Shown here piece by piece: positions 1 through 8,828 of a stretch of 64,000 nt of DNA. The stretch's first letter is position 1, and the number at the start of each line of letters is the position of its first letter. Source of the DNA: VAZQ01 sp036557705 (GTDB lineage Bacteria > Pseudomonadota > Alphaproteobacteria > Rhizobiales > Xanthobacteraceae); contig DATBHB010000037.1 of NCBI GenBank assembly GCA_036557705.1, forward strand, positions 132,857-196,856, given 5' to 3'. Made by a program: the position numbers and the translations under genes. A model generated the notes under the pieces. That model did not search any database. It saw only the letters and a program-made list of their open reading frames with translations, and was not told the DNA's origin.

Positions 1-121
1 GGTCGGCCCAATCTTCCCGCAATCTGCCGAGAACCGGGCGGGCCGCGCCTCTGTAGAAGCGGGTTCAAACCAGCCCTTCAAGACCCGCCTGCTGTGAACA
101 AGAAAGAAGGAACGAAGGACA

Positions 122-1840
122 ATGACCGGGAGCCGCATCACATCGTTCTCTTGCCTCATTCTCGCTGCCACCATGCTCGCGGGCGCGCCGGCCTTGGCCG
201 CGGAGGTCACCTTCGAGCGGCTCGTCAATGCCGACAAGGAGCCGCAGAACTGGTTGATGAACCATCGCACCTATGATGGCCAGCGCTTCTCTCCGCTCGA
301 CCAGATCAACAAGCAGAACGTCAAGTCCCTGCATGTCGCTTATGCGGTGGCGCTCGGAGGCTCGGCGGCCAATGAGAATATCGAGGCGACGCCGCTCGTC
401 GAAGACGGGTTCCTCTATATCGTCGATCAATGGGGCATCGTGTACAAAATCGACGTGCGCTCAGGCGACCTCGGCCGCATCGTCTGGCATATGGATCCTC
501 ATCAGCAGAAGCCGCCCTCCTGGGGCAATCACGGCGCGGCGCTGTGGGGCAATTACGTCATCTCGGTCGCCGGCTGGCCATCGCGCGCGATCGCAACCGA
601 CAAGGACACCGGCAAGGTCGTCTGGGAAACCGACATGCAGGACCAGCCGGTGACGGAGCTTACTTCGGCGCCGCTGGTCATCAAGGACCAGGTATTCATC
701 GGCTCCTCCGGCGGCGACCGCGGCGCGCGCGGATGGCTCGCGAGCCTCGATGCGGCAACGGGCAAGCTTTTGTGGCGCAAATACACCGTTCCAGCGCCGG
801 GCGAGCCCGGCTCGGAAACCTGGAAGGACAAGAACAACGCGTGGCAGACCGGCGGCGCCTCGATGTGGACGACCGGCACCTACGATCCGAAATCGAACCA
901 GATTTTCTGGGGCACCGGCAATCCCGTCCCGATGTTCGATCCGACCTATCGGCCCGGCGACAACCTTTACACCAACAGCATCATTTCCTGGAATCCGGAA
1001 GACGGCCGGATGAACTGGTATCACCAGTATCTGCCCAATGACGGTTGGGATTACGATTCGATTTCGACCCACATCATCATCGACGGAGTAGTCAACGGCG
1101 AGACGCGGAAACTGTTGACCCAGTCGAACCGCAACGGCCACGTCTACACGATGGACGCGAGCAACGGAATGATGCTGCTCGCCAAGCCCTATACGACCGT
1201 CAATTGGACCAAGGGCATCGATCAGAAGACCGGCAAACCGATCGAATACGTGCCCAATGCGGATCGGCAGATGTATGCGGGCGTGGCCACGCCGACGCTC
1301 GACCACAATAACGTCAAGCAGTGCCCGACTCTCGGCGGCGGCAACAATTTCTGGCCCTCCTCCTACAGCCCACGGACCAAGCTCCTCTACATTCCCTCCG
1401 ACCGCGGCTGCAATCTGTTGAAAATCGATCCGTCGCTGTCGAATCCGGCCGGCATCTGGAAGGGCGGGGTCAACACGCAGTCCGAGCGCGTCGAGGGCGA
1501 CGTCATCGCCTTCGACCCGCTGACCGGCGAGATCAGGCACATGGCACACTGGCCGTACGCGGGTCATGCCGGGACGGTGGTCACCGCGGGCGGGCTCGTG
1601 TTCACGGCTTTCGCCGACGGCACGTTCGCGGCCTTCGACGACGAGACGATGGACATGAAATGGAAGATCAACATGGGCGCAGGCTTTACGGCGCCGCCGA
1701 TCTCGTTTGCGGTCAACGGCAAGCAATATATCGCAATCGCGACCGGGCTCTCGCGCATCTCCCGCGGAACGCTCGCCAAGGCGCCCGAAGCCGCGGAGCA
1801 GCGCAACTCCACGGTGCTTTACGTCTTTACCCTGGATTAG
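122..1840 (+). CDS. PQQ-dependent alcohol dehydrogenase-type quinoprotein
   Basis: A 572-residue periplasmic quinoprotein of the methanol/ethanol dehydrogenase family, an eight-bladed propeller that oxidises alcohols with pyrroloquinoline quinone and passes electrons to a cytochrome c. An N-terminal signal peptide ends near ALA-AE (residue 26). Repeated tryptophan-docking-like stretches (DxxTGKVVWE, DAATGKLLW, AFDPLTGEI) run along the chain. WDYD at residues 309-312 gives the expected catalytic Asp310 plus a second Asp312, the pattern seen in lanthanide-type enzymes. GAAGGA-like ribosome site lies just before the ATG. No cytochrome or pqq gene adjoins it, so substrate and partner are unknown. 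It is somewhat shorter than XoxF/MxaF (about 600 aa). Confidence 0.9.
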   Translation: MTGSRITSFSCLILAATMLAGAPALAAEVTFERLVNADKEPQNWLMNHRTYDGQRFSPLDQINKQNVKSLHVAYAVALGGSAANENIEATPLVEDGFLYIVDQWGIVYKIDVRSGDLGRIVWHMDPHQQKPPSWGNHGAALWGNYVISVAGWPSRAIATDKDTGKVVWETDMQDQPVTELTSAPLVIKDQVFIGSSGGDRGARGWLASLDAATGKLLWRKYTVPAPGEPGSETWKDKNNAWQTGGASMWTTGTYDPKSNQIFWGTGNPVPMFDPTYRPGDNLYTNSIISWNPEDGRMNWYHQYLPNDGWDYDSISTHIIIDGVVNGETRKLLTQSNRNGHVYTMDASNGMMLLAKPYTTVNWTKGIDQKTGKPIEYVPNADRQMYAGVATPTLDHNNVKQCPTLGGGNNFWPSSYSPRTKLLYIPSDRGCNLLKIDPSLSNPAGIWKGGVNTQSERVEGDVIAFDPLTGEIRHMAHWPYAGHAGTVVTAGGLVFTAFADGTFAAFDDETMDMKWKINMGAGFTAPPISFAVNGKQYIAIATGLSRISRGTLAKAPEAAEQRNSTVLYVFTLD

Positions 1841-1850
1841 TCTTAGCTGC

Positions 1851-2014
1851 GTAGGGTGGGCAAAATCGCGCAGCACGGTCTTGCCGTGTGGGTCGTGGTG
1901 CGGCGCGCGATTTTGCCCACGCGGTCAACTTCTGACACTCGGCCGCGTGGGCAAAGGCGCGCCAGCGACTGTGCGTTACTTCAAGCATCGCGAAGCGCCT
2001 TTGCCCACCCTACG
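1851..2014. repeat. Palindromic intergenic repeat, family A copy 1
   Basis: Begins GTAGGGTGGGCAAA and ends TTTGCCCACCCTAC, with an internal GCCCACGCGG...CCGCGTGGGC pair, so it can fold into nested hairpins. The same ends recur at 27652-27819, 34383-34490 and 62921-63080. This copy sits between two convergent genes. Confidence 0.85.
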
Positions 2015-2036
2015 GATAGTTTCTGACGCAGTTCGC

Positions 2037-3482
2037 TCAATCGAGGAGGCCGATGCGAAAGCCGGCGCGCTCCATCACGGCGTCGCGCGATTGCAGAGCC
2101 AACCGCCGCACGCGCGGCAGGTCGACGCCGACGAGGCGGCCCCGCCATTTCTTGACCTTGCCGGCAATGAACACCGTTTCCACGTGGCCGGGATTCATGA
2201 GATTGGCAGCCGTGCCATAGGCATTGCTGTGCGGCCAGACGTCGAGGCCGTCGGCGCGCAGCACGACGAGATCAGCCTCTTTGCTGGGCGCGAGCGTGCC
2301 GATCCTGCGGTCGAGATTGGCGCAACGCGCGCCCTCGATAGTGGCGAATTCGAGTACATCGCGAGGGGTGACGAGCGGGGGCAGATTCTGTTCCCCCTTG
2401 CGGGCGCGCTGGAGGATCGACAGCCGCTGCAGGTCGAACACGGCGCGCATGATCCCGAACATGTCCTGCGCGACGACCTTGGTGTGGTCGGAGCTCAGAC
2501 TCGGGCGCACGCCGTGATCGAGCGCGTCCTGGATAGACGGCATGCCATGGCCCATCGACATTTCGATTGCCGGCGCATGCGAGGTGCGGCCGCCGGTTTC
2601 CTTGATGGCGCGCCAAGCCGCATCGTTGAGGTGCGCGCAATGGATGTATTCATCGCCCTCGCGCATCAGCCCGGCGTCCCGGAGCGCAATCAGCGCCTGC
2701 GAATTGTTGCTGATGTGGAGGACTGCGCGCAACCCGTTCTCTCGCACAAAGGCGAAAGTCTTGGGATCGATGCTGGTCGCGAAAGCGAGCGTGAGCAGCT
2801 GGTCCTCGGAATTGAAGTAACTTCGCCGCAGCCGCATCACGTCCTGAGGGTATTGCGAAAGCGGCCCTTTGCCGCGCGAATAGGCACAGACGGCGCGAAT
2901 GCCGGCTTCCTGGAACGCGTGTACCAAAGCATCGCTGTGCTCGGGCGAGTGGTTGATCTGGGAAGTGTCCACTACCGCCGTCGTGCCCATGTCGATCATC
3001 CCGAGCGCCGTCACCAGGACACCGGCGTGAACGTCGTCAGGGCGAAAGGCCGGGATCAGCTTATCCTCGAAGGTTTCGCGGTAGCCGGGGTCGAAAATGG
3101 TCCCGTTCGGGAGGCTGCTGCGCAAAATCCCTTCGAAGGAATGGCTGTGGGTATCGACGAATCCGGGGATGACGATCCGTTCGGAGGCATTAATGACCGC
3201 TGTCAAATCGGGCGAGACTGCGATCTCCGGTCGAACCTCGCGAATCTTGCCGTCCTCGATCAGGATATCGGCCTGCCCAAAGTCGCCGATTTGCCGATCG
3301 AGCGTCAGCACGATCCCGCCTCGCAGCAGAATGCGCCGCGCCGTTTGCAGCCGCGCAAGTTCCGCGTCTGCGTCCGCGCCGCCGGCATTCTGGGCGCGCG
3401 TTTCTACCGAGAGCGTACCGGCCGCGGCCCCGCCGGCAAGAAGCCCGCTGCTATTCTTGAGAAATTCGCGCCGATTACGCAT
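2037..3482 (-). CDS. Tat-exported amidohydrolase family protein
   Basis: A 481-residue metal-dependent hydrolase of the amidohydrolase superfamily, chlorohydrolase/cytosine deaminase-like branch (ATZ/TRZ type). The N terminus RNRREFLK followed by a Gly/Ala-rich hydrophobic segment is a twin-arginine signal. Visible metal motifs are VDTHSH (HxH) in the first third, later His residues (HCAHLND), and SSDHTK carrying the expected catalytic Asp. I chose ATG at 3482 because GAGGAG lies 4 bases upstream and the Tat motif starts there; the open frame reaches back to 3698 without a better start. Substrate is not evident. Export of this family is unusual but occurs. Confidence 0.85.
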   Translation of the reverse strand: MRNRREFLKNSSGLLAGGAAAGTLSVETRAQNAGGADADAELARLQTARRILLRGGIVLTLDRQIGDFGQADILIEDGKIREVRPEIAVSPDLTAVINASERIVIPGFVDTHSHSFEGILRSSLPNGTIFDPGYRETFEDKLIPAFRPDDVHAGVLVTALGMIDMGTTAVVDTSQINHSPEHSDALVHAFQEAGIRAVCAYSRGKGPLSQYPQDVMRLRRSYFNSEDQLLTLAFATSIDPKTFAFVRENGLRAVLHISNNSQALIALRDAGLMREGDEYIHCAHLNDAAWRAIKETGGRTSHAPAIEMSMGHGMPSIQDALDHGVRPSLSSDHTKVVAQDMFGIMRAVFDLQRLSILQRARKGEQNLPPLVTPRDVLEFATIEGARCANLDRRIGTLAPSKEADLVVLRADGLDVWPHSNAYGTAANLMNPGHVETVFIAGKVKKWRGRLVGVDLPRVRRLALQSRDAVMERAGFRIGLLD

Positions 3483-3498
3483 GCGCTCCTCACTCGTA

Positions 3499-3552
3499 GT
3501 AGCCCGGACGGAGTAATCGCGCGTCAAAGACGCGCGATTACGAAATCCGGGA
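3499..3552. repeat. Palindromic repeat, family B, short copy
   Basis: GTAGCCCGGAC...GTAATCGCGCGT then ACGCGCGATTAC...ATCCGGGA forms a hairpin just upstream of the amidohydrolase ribosome site. Longer copies of the family lie at 6619-6781 and 59255-59408. Confidence 0.75.
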
Positions 3553-3621
3553 TTGGCGGCGCCAGCAGATTCCCCACATTGGGCACCGGCAGGCCGGCGC
3601 TTCGTGCGCAGTTCAACGCGG

Positions 3622-4212
3622 CTACTTGATGCGCCGCCAGGCCAGCATGAGCTTATCGCCACCCTCCGCCGGCATTGGCACGCTGACGGTGAAATCATCC
3701 TGCCAGAGCGCGGTGATCACATATTTCTGCGTCGTATCGTCAAAGTTCGGGTATGAACTTCCTTCGATTCGCGCTGTTAGACCTTTGTCCTGATCGTTGA
3801 CTGTGTAGGTGCCGAACATGGTGAACATGCCGTCGTAGGCAGCCTTGATCTCTTCAGGCGTGCCTTTCAGGCGATCGTTGGCTGCAAAATGCGGCCGCCC
3901 GATGTCGCGGTAGATTTGGAGCGAGTATCGTCCCTCTGGTCCGAACATGACCAGGCCCCTCGGATTGGGACCCATCAGCGGGACTTGAGTATTGTCCGGC
4001 TTTACCTGATCGACGATCAGCAGCCTCCAGCTGCCGACGATCGCTTCCTTGAGCGGGCGGCCATCGAACGGGCCGGTATTCGCCGGAGCCGCCGGTGCGG
4101 TGCCGGCTTTACCTTTGCCTCCTTCGCCCTTCTGTTGCGCCCCCGCGCCGGTGAGCACGGAATAGGTCAGAGCCGCCATCACGGAGGCCACCACCACGCT
4201 ACGCCAATTCAT
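3622..4212 (-). CDS. Secreted lipocalin-like domain protein, tandem copy 1
   Basis: A 196-residue exported protein: signal peptide to about residue 25, a Gly/Lys/Ala/Pro linker, then one lipocalin-like domain of the PF13924 type, recognised by IVGSWRLL, GPNPRGLVMFGPEGRYSLQI and ALWQDDF. Such domains are thought to bind small hydrophobic ligands; no ligand is known here. It is the most diverged of three consecutive paralogues (3622-5590), ending the row. The first 26 residues are almost identical in all three while the tails differ. Each has its own spacer of 80-100 bases, and all read leftward. Confidence 0.85.
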   Translation of the reverse strand: MNWRSVVVASVMAALTYSVLTGAGAQQKGEGGKGKAGTAPAAPANTGPFDGRPLKEAIVGSWRLLIVDQVKPDNTQVPLMGPNPRGLVMFGPEGRYSLQIYRDIGRPHFAANDRLKGTPEEIKAAYDGMFTMFGTYTVNDQDKGLTARIEGSSYPNFDDTTQKYVITALWQDDFTVSVPMPAEGGDKLMLAWRRIK

Positions 4213-4293
4213 GCTTTCCTCCCATGTCGAGCCCCGTCGCCCGAGCGGACCGACGGGGACTGTATGTGAAAATGAAGCGTCCGCCGGACGCTG

Positions 4294-4896
4294 CTACTTG
4301 ATGCGTCTCCAGGCCGTCATCACCTTGTCCCCTCCGTATCCCTGGGTTGACGGAATAGGATTGTTATAGGTGAAGTCGTCTTGCCAGAGCGCAGTAATGA
4401 GGCGCGTCTGCTTGGTGTCGGTCCAGTTCGGGTACGAACTGCCTTCGATTCGGAAGGTCAGCATCTTGCTCTGCTCGTCGACCGCGTAGTTGCCGAAATG
4501 GGTGATCATCCCGTCATAGGCGGCCTTGATCTCTGCGGGGGTTCCCTTCAAGCGATCGTTGGCGGCGAAATTCGGTCGCCCGATGTCGCGCATGATTTGC
4601 AGCGAGTATCGTCCCTCCGGCCCGAACATCAGCAGGCCGCGCGGATTGGGGCCGAAATTCGGGACCTGAGTGCCATCCGGCTTGACGGTATCGACGATCA
4701 ACAGCCGCCAGCTGCCGACGATTGCTTCCTTGAGCGGCCGCCCATCGAACGGGCCGGTATTGGCCGGGGCTGCGGCTCCGGCGCCGGCTTTGCCTTCGCC
4801 GCCTTTGCCTTTCTGCTGCTGCGCGCCCGCGCCGGTGAGCACGGAATAAGTGAGCGCGGCCATCACGGACGCTACAACTACGCTTCGCCAGTTCAT
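4294..4896 (-). CDS. Secreted lipocalin-like domain protein, tandem copy 2
   Basis: A 200-residue paralogue of its two neighbours with the same exported layout: signal peptide, low-complexity GKGGEGKAGAG linker, lipocalin-like domain (IVGSWRLL, GPNPRGLLMFGPEGRYS, ALWQDDF). The N-terminal 55 residues match the third copy almost exactly, including the linker, suggesting recent duplication or gene conversion. The C-terminal part differs by an insertion (STQGYGGDK). GAGGAA-like ribosome site precedes the ATG. Function beyond ligand binding cannot be read from the sequence. Confidence 0.85.
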   Translation of the reverse strand: MNWRSVVVASVMAALTYSVLTGAGAQQQKGKGGEGKAGAGAAAPANTGPFDGRPLKEAIVGSWRLLIVDTVKPDGTQVPNFGPNPRGLLMFGPEGRYSLQIMRDIGRPNFAANDRLKGTPAEIKAAYDGMITHFGNYAVDEQSKMLTFRIEGSSYPNWTDTKQTRLITALWQDDFTYNNPIPSTQGYGGDKVMTAWRRIK

Positions 4897-4990
4897 TAGT
4901 TCCTCCTTCTACTTCTCTCCCGGCGCGTTTTTCTGATTGGGCGCCGGGAGAATTCCTTTCGATACAAGCGTAAACTATGGCCGGGACGCC

Positions 4991-5590
4991 CTATTTGATG
5001 CGCCGCCAGGCCAGATCGATCTTATCGCTTCCCGTTGACGGGGTCGGCACTGTCCAGGTGAGATCGTCCTGCCATAGGGCCGTAATCACACGCATCTGCT
5101 TGCCGTCGTTCTGGTTGGGAAAGGAGCTGCCTTCAATGCGAAAGACGAGGCTCTTGTCCTGGTCGTTTACGACGTAGCTGCCGAAATGACTGAGCATGCC
5201 TTCGTACGCAGCCTTGATCTCAGCGGGTGTTCCCTTCAACCGGTCGTTGGCGGCGAAATTCGGCCGCCCGATGTCGCGCATGACCTGCAGCGCATAACGG
5301 CCGTCGGGCCCGAAGATGACAACGCCCCGCGGATTCGGACCGAACTGCGGGACCTGGGTGCCGTCTGACTTTACCGCATCGGAAATCAGAAGCCGCCAGC
5401 TGCCGACAATCGCCTCCTTGAGCGGCCGCCCGTCGAACGGTCCGGTATTGGCCGGGGCTGCGGCTCCTGCGCCAGCTTTGCCTTCTCCGCCTTTGCCCTT
5501 CTGCTGTTGCGCGCCCGCGCCGGTGAGCACGGAATATGTCAAAGCGGCCATCACGGACGCCACCACGACGCTACGCCAGTTCATCCTCAT
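4991..5590 (-). CDS. Secreted lipocalin-like domain protein, tandem copy 3
   Basis: A 199-residue first gene of the lipocalin-like row. The listed frame starts MRMNWRSVV; the alignment with the other two copies favours MNWRSVV two codons later (5584), and GGGAGGAAGC upstream serves either. The exported domain shows IVGSWRLL, GPNPRGVVIFGPDGRYALQ and ALWQDDL. Transcription of all three may start upstream of this copy, since spacers between copies show no strong terminator, but a promoter could not be assigned. Confidence 0.85.
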   Translation of the reverse strand: MRMNWRSVVVASVMAALTYSVLTGAGAQQQKGKGGEGKAGAGAAAPANTGPFDGRPLKEAIVGSWRLLISDAVKSDGTQVPQFGPNPRGVVIFGPDGRYALQVMRDIGRPNFAANDRLKGTPAEIKAAYEGMLSHFGSYVVNDQDKSLVFRIEGSSFPNQNDGKQMRVITALWQDDLTWTVPTPSTGSDKIDLAWRRIK

Positions 5591-5681
5591 TGCTTCCTCC
5601 CATTGCCAGCCCCTCCGCCCTTCTGGTCGAGCATCGGGATGCCCATTGTTACGCTAGCGGCGCATGGCCTGCCAAGCCCTC

Positions 5682-6551
5682 TCATTCCTTAACGTTTTTG
5701 AAATAGCGCTCGTCAGGCGGCCTTTGACCGTTGCGGGTCGGCATCAGCAGACCATCGGCGCTCAGGAAGTAGTTCTCCCCGCCGATCACGACAAAGTCGC
5801 TGCCTTCGGCGCAGATGAATTCGCCCCAGTCCGGTCGCGGATCGGTGTTGCGCACATAGGTGCGGGTGACCGTCCACGGCCGGGTCAGGGCATGATCGAT
5901 GACCGTGATCTCGTCGTGCATCAGGTTCGGATTGGTTCTGTCGAGCGAGATGCGCTCGCGGAAGATCGATTGGTTGTCATGGTGCAGCGGCAGTCCGCCG
6001 GCATCGTAGTGCCGGGGCCCCTTGAATCCGCGGCTCTCCACTTCCAAGGTGTCGAAACGCCCGTCGCCGTCAGTGTCAAACCATTTGCCGATCGAATAGC
6101 CCACCAGCGTCGGCTCAATCTCCTTCGGCCAGTCGCGGCCGTCGGTGTAGATGCGCCGCGTGTGCTCTACCCAGTCGATCAACGCGTAGGTCGTTTCCGG
6201 CGTAATGATCAATTCCATCGGCTGCACCGCATAGGTGATGATGGGCATGCCGAAGCCGCGACACGTTGAGCCGCGCCAATCGAAAGAGCCTCCTTGTTCC
6301 TGAGATTTGATATTGGCCTCGAGCACTTTCTGGTATTCGGGCGTGAGCGGCGCCTGCTGATATTGGGCCCAGCCCTTATTGGGATCGAACGAGACCTGGC
6401 CGGGCAGTCTGCGCGGCGGGGGCTGGCGATTCCACTGTCCTTTCCAATCGGGATATTTGGCACCATCCGCCGCGGCGGCCGTCAGCGTCAGCGCGGCTGC
6501 CAGTGATGTCACAATTGCGGTGAAGGCACCTCTCGCGCTTGCGCGAAGCAT
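5682..6551 (-). CDS. Exported protein of unknown function, DxDGDGR-containing, paralogue A
   Basis: A 289-residue exported protein starting at ATG 6551, chosen because GGGAGGAG lies 5 bases upstream and a clean signal peptide (LTAAAADG) follows. The mature part has YPDWKGQW at the start, TPETTYALI in the middle, FDTDGDGRFDTL (an EF-hand-like acidic loop) near residue 170 and a C-terminal LMPTRNGQRPPDERYF. It is clearly homologous to the protein at 13663-14493 over its whole length. I do not recognise a characterised family; the acidic loop could bind calcium, which is inference. Confidence 0.8.
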   Translation of the reverse strand: MLRASARGAFTAIVTSLAAALTLTAAAADGAKYPDWKGQWNRQPPPRRLPGQVSFDPNKGWAQYQQAPLTPEYQKVLEANIKSQEQGGSFDWRGSTCRGFGMPIITYAVQPMELIITPETTYALIDWVEHTRRIYTDGRDWPKEIEPTLVGYSIGKWFDTDGDGRFDTLEVESRGFKGPRHYDAGGLPLHHDNQSIFRERISLDRTNPNLMHDEITVIDHALTRPWTVTRTYVRNTDPRPDWGEFICAEGSDFVVIGGENYFLSADGLLMPTRNGQRPPDERYFKNVKE

Positions 6552-6618
6552 CGCACTCCTCCCTATGCAAGCGCCGCTTGTTTCGCGGCATTTGTTCAAC
6601 CGCTGCGCCGGCCAACTC

Positions 6619-6781
6619 GTAGCCCGGATTGCGTGATCGCGCCGATATGCTTGGCAAACAAGAACCGGTCGAAAGCGCGATCATGCAATCCGGGGGACCG
6701 GGGCGATCCCGGATTGGAGCTTGCCCTTCGCCGCGAGGGCGCGGGAACGACCTCGGCTGGGCAAGCTCCAATCCGGGCTAC
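6619..6781. repeat. Palindromic intergenic repeat, family B copy 2
   Basis: Starts GTAGCCCGGATT and ends AATCCGGGCTAC, with inner arms GCGTGATCGCG/CGCGATCATGC and GGAGCTTGCCC/GGGCAAGCTCC. It fills the space between two divergently placed genes, 86 bases before the next start. Confidence 0.85.
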
Positions 6782-6867
6782 GAAGCTGGATCAGACGGCC
6801 GCATGCCGGCATACTAGAGCATGTCTCGGTCGTGTCGAGCCACACACTCTTGCGCGAGGAGCAAAAC

Positions 6868-7749
6868 ATGGATCGGCGTTCGGTCTCGGCCCGCAGCTTG
6901 CGACGCAATGTGCTCGTGGGGTTCTTGTTCGCCTCGCTTGCTGCTGGTTCGGCGGCACGCGCCGATGAAGCACAGGGGACATACGTCGATCTGCCCAATG
7001 TGAAGCTCTGGATGATCGATACCGGCGGGACCGGAGAACCGGTGATCCTGCTGCACGCCAACACCGGGACATCCGAGAATTGGCAGAAGCAGATTCCTTC
7101 CTTCGTGCAGGCCGGCTATCGGGTTATCGCGATTGACCGGCCCGGCTGGGGCAAGAGTGTCATTCGCGAAGGAGAAAAGCCGGTGAGCGTCGCCGAAGAT
7201 CTCGATGCGCTCGCGGATCATCTGGCATTGGCGAGGTTCCATCTCGTGGGTGTCGCCGGCGGCGGCTATATCGCGCTCGATTATGCGGCGTGGCGGCCGC
7301 AGCGCCTGCGCAGTTTGGTTATTGCAGCAAGCGGGCTTGGCCTTGTCGATGACGAAGAGGCGGCGTCATTTCGCAAGCGCGCTGCCATCCCGGGATTTGC
7401 AAATGAGCCGCCCGAGGTGCGGGAAATGAGCCCGTCCTATCGCGGCACCAATCCGGACGGCGTGGCGCAATGGAAGGCGATCGAAGCGGGCGCGCACAAA
7501 CGCGACGCGCCGGTCCCGCCGCTGCGGACGCCCAACACCGACGCCAAGATTGCCTCGATTACGACGCCGCTCCTGGTGCTCGCCGGCGATGTCGACCTTA
7601 CGACCCCATCGGCCGCCGTCCGGCTCTGGGCCAAGCATCTAAAAATCCCGTACGATTGGGCGTTGATCCCCGAGGCCGGCCATTCGGTCGCCTGGGAACA
7701 GCCCGAGGCCTTCAACAGTGCGGTGATCGCGTTTTTGCGCAAGCATTAA
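6868..7749 (+). CDS. Exported alpha/beta-hydrolase fold protein lacking the nucleophile serine
   Basis: A 293-residue alpha/beta-hydrolase with a signal peptide (cleavage near ARA-DE). ATG 6868 was chosen over the longer frame because GAGGAGC lies 5 bases upstream and the signal peptide begins there. The fold marks are present: LLHANTG oxyanion strand, LAGDVDLTTP acid, EAGHSVAWEQP histidine. The nucleophile elbow, normally GxSxG, reads GVAGG (codon GCC at 7255), so the catalytic serine is an alanine. It may be a binding protein, use another chemistry, or be a dead enzyme. Family relatives include haloperoxidase-like and ester hydrolases. Confidence 0.85.
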   Translation: MDRRSVSARSLRRNVLVGFLFASLAAGSAARADEAQGTYVDLPNVKLWMIDTGGTGEPVILLHANTGTSENWQKQIPSFVQAGYRVIAIDRPGWGKSVIREGEKPVSVAEDLDALADHLALARFHLVGVAGGGYIALDYAAWRPQRLRSLVIAASGLGLVDDEEAASFRKRAAIPGFANEPPEVREMSPSYRGTNPDGVAQWKAIEAGAHKRDAPVPPLRTPNTDAKIASITTPLLVLAGDVDLTTPSAAVRLWAKHLKIPYDWALIPEAGHSVAWEQPEAFNSAVIAFLRKH

Positions 7750-7822
7750 ATTAGCGCCCGTTTCTCTTGCCAGTAAAATGCGCCTCGCAGCGGATAGCAG
7801 CAAGCAGGATCGAAGCGGAGTG

Positions 7823-8548
7823 ATGACAACGGGCGTCGTGCCAATCAGCGACGAGACCAGGGTCTACGTGATCGGCGACATTCACGGCCGCGCCGACCTG
7901 CTCGACCGCATGGCCGTTGCGATCGAGCGCGATCTCGCCTCCTCGTCGGCGAGCGATGCGCTGACGGTCACCTTGGGCGACTATGTGGATCGCGGGCCGA
8001 ACTCGCGGGGAGTGATCGAGCAGCTGTGCCGCAACCCGTTTCCGACGCGCTACATCGCGCTCAAAGGAAACCACGAAGAGCTGCTGGCGCTGTTCTTGAC
8101 CGATGCGGCGATCGGCCCGCAGTGGCGCCACCTCGGCGGGCTCGAAACGCTCCATTCCTACGGCGTGCCGGTGGGCCCCTTGATGCTGGGTCGCAGTTTC
8201 GAGGAAGCCTCAGCGGCGCTGCGCCGAGCCTTGCCGCCCGAGCATCTCGATTTCCTCTCGAAACTCCAACTGTCGGTTTCGTTCGGGCGTTATTTTCTGT
8301 GCCATGCCGGCGTACGGCCGAGAATTCCGCTCGACCGTCAGGTCGCCGAAGACCTGCTATGGATCCGTGATGAGTTCCTCAATAGCAGCAGCGATTTCGG
8401 CAAAATGGTCGTTCACGGGCACACGCCGGTGGAACAACCGGAAGTCCTGCCCAATCGCATCAATATCGATACCGGAGCATTCATCACCGGACGCTTGACC
8501 TGTCTGGTGATCGATGCGGGCGAGAGGAGGTTTCTGACAATCGGGTGA
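7823..8548 (+). CDS. PP2A-like metallophosphoesterase (Ser/Thr protein phosphatase type)
   Basis: A 241-residue cytosolic calcineurin-like phosphoesterase with the full metal signature: GDIHGR, GDYVDRG, GNHE, CHAGVRP and HGHTP. This layout matches bacterial PrpA/ApaH-like protein phosphatases and diadenosine tetraphosphatases, which use two metal ions. ATG 7823 begins shortly before the first strand (VYVIGDIHG). An in-frame ATG at 7778 would add 15 residues, and neither has a convincing ribosome site. It stands alone between an exported hydrolase and a relic. Confidence 0.87.
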   Translation: MTTGVVPISDETRVYVIGDIHGRADLLDRMAVAIERDLASSSASDALTVTLGDYVDRGPNSRGVIEQLCRNPFPTRYIALKGNHEELLALFLTDAAIGPQWRHLGGLETLHSYGVPVGPLMLGRSFEEASAALRRALPPEHLDFLSKLQLSVSFGRYFLCHAGVRPRIPLDRQVAEDLLWIRDEFLNSSSDFGKMVVHGHTPVEQPEVLPNRINIDTGAFITGRLTCLVIDAGERRFLTIG

Positions 8549-8562
8549 GCGAACCCTAATAC

Positions 8563-8823
8563 CTAATAACGCGCTCTTCCCAGGCTGCGTGCCGAGGCTT
8601 TACGTAAGTTATCGTCTTCGAACTGTTCCGCGATATAGGCCAGATACCCGTCTGGGCGCACCAGACAGATACCGCCCGGGCGCGCCCCATAGGCGGCAGC
8701 AAAGGCGTTAGCTTCGTCGCGAACAACTGCGACGCCTGGAATATCCGGGAGTTCGCCGGAGCCGTTCACAATCGCCACAATGCGAAGCCAGCCGGCGTTT
8801 TCCTTGAGAAGCTGTGCTGACCG
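8563..8823 (-). pseudogene. Relic of an FAD-dependent aromatic hydroxylase (C-terminal thioredoxin-like domain)
   Basis: An open stretch of about 86 codons after a stop, without a proper start. GWLRIVAIV, then a spacer, then YGARPGGICLVRPDGYLAYI resemble the C-terminal thioredoxin-fold domain of phenol-hydroxylase/PheA-type FAD monooxygenases, where VLVRPDGYVAW is typical. Only this last domain is present; the FAD and substrate domains are missing. I therefore treat it as the remains of a deleted gene. A small independent protein is less likely. Confidence 0.55.
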
Positions 8824-8828
8824 TTAAC

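Noticed and set aside
461..1876. A 471-codon open frame opposite the PQQ dehydrogenase
   Set aside because: High GC leaves long antisense frames open. The forward frame has a signal peptide and family motifs, while this one is Arg/Gly/Val-rich without any.
1707..3629. A 640-codon rightward frame opposite the amidohydrolase
   Set aside because: It runs through a repeat and mirrors the amidohydrolase; no protein-like motif.
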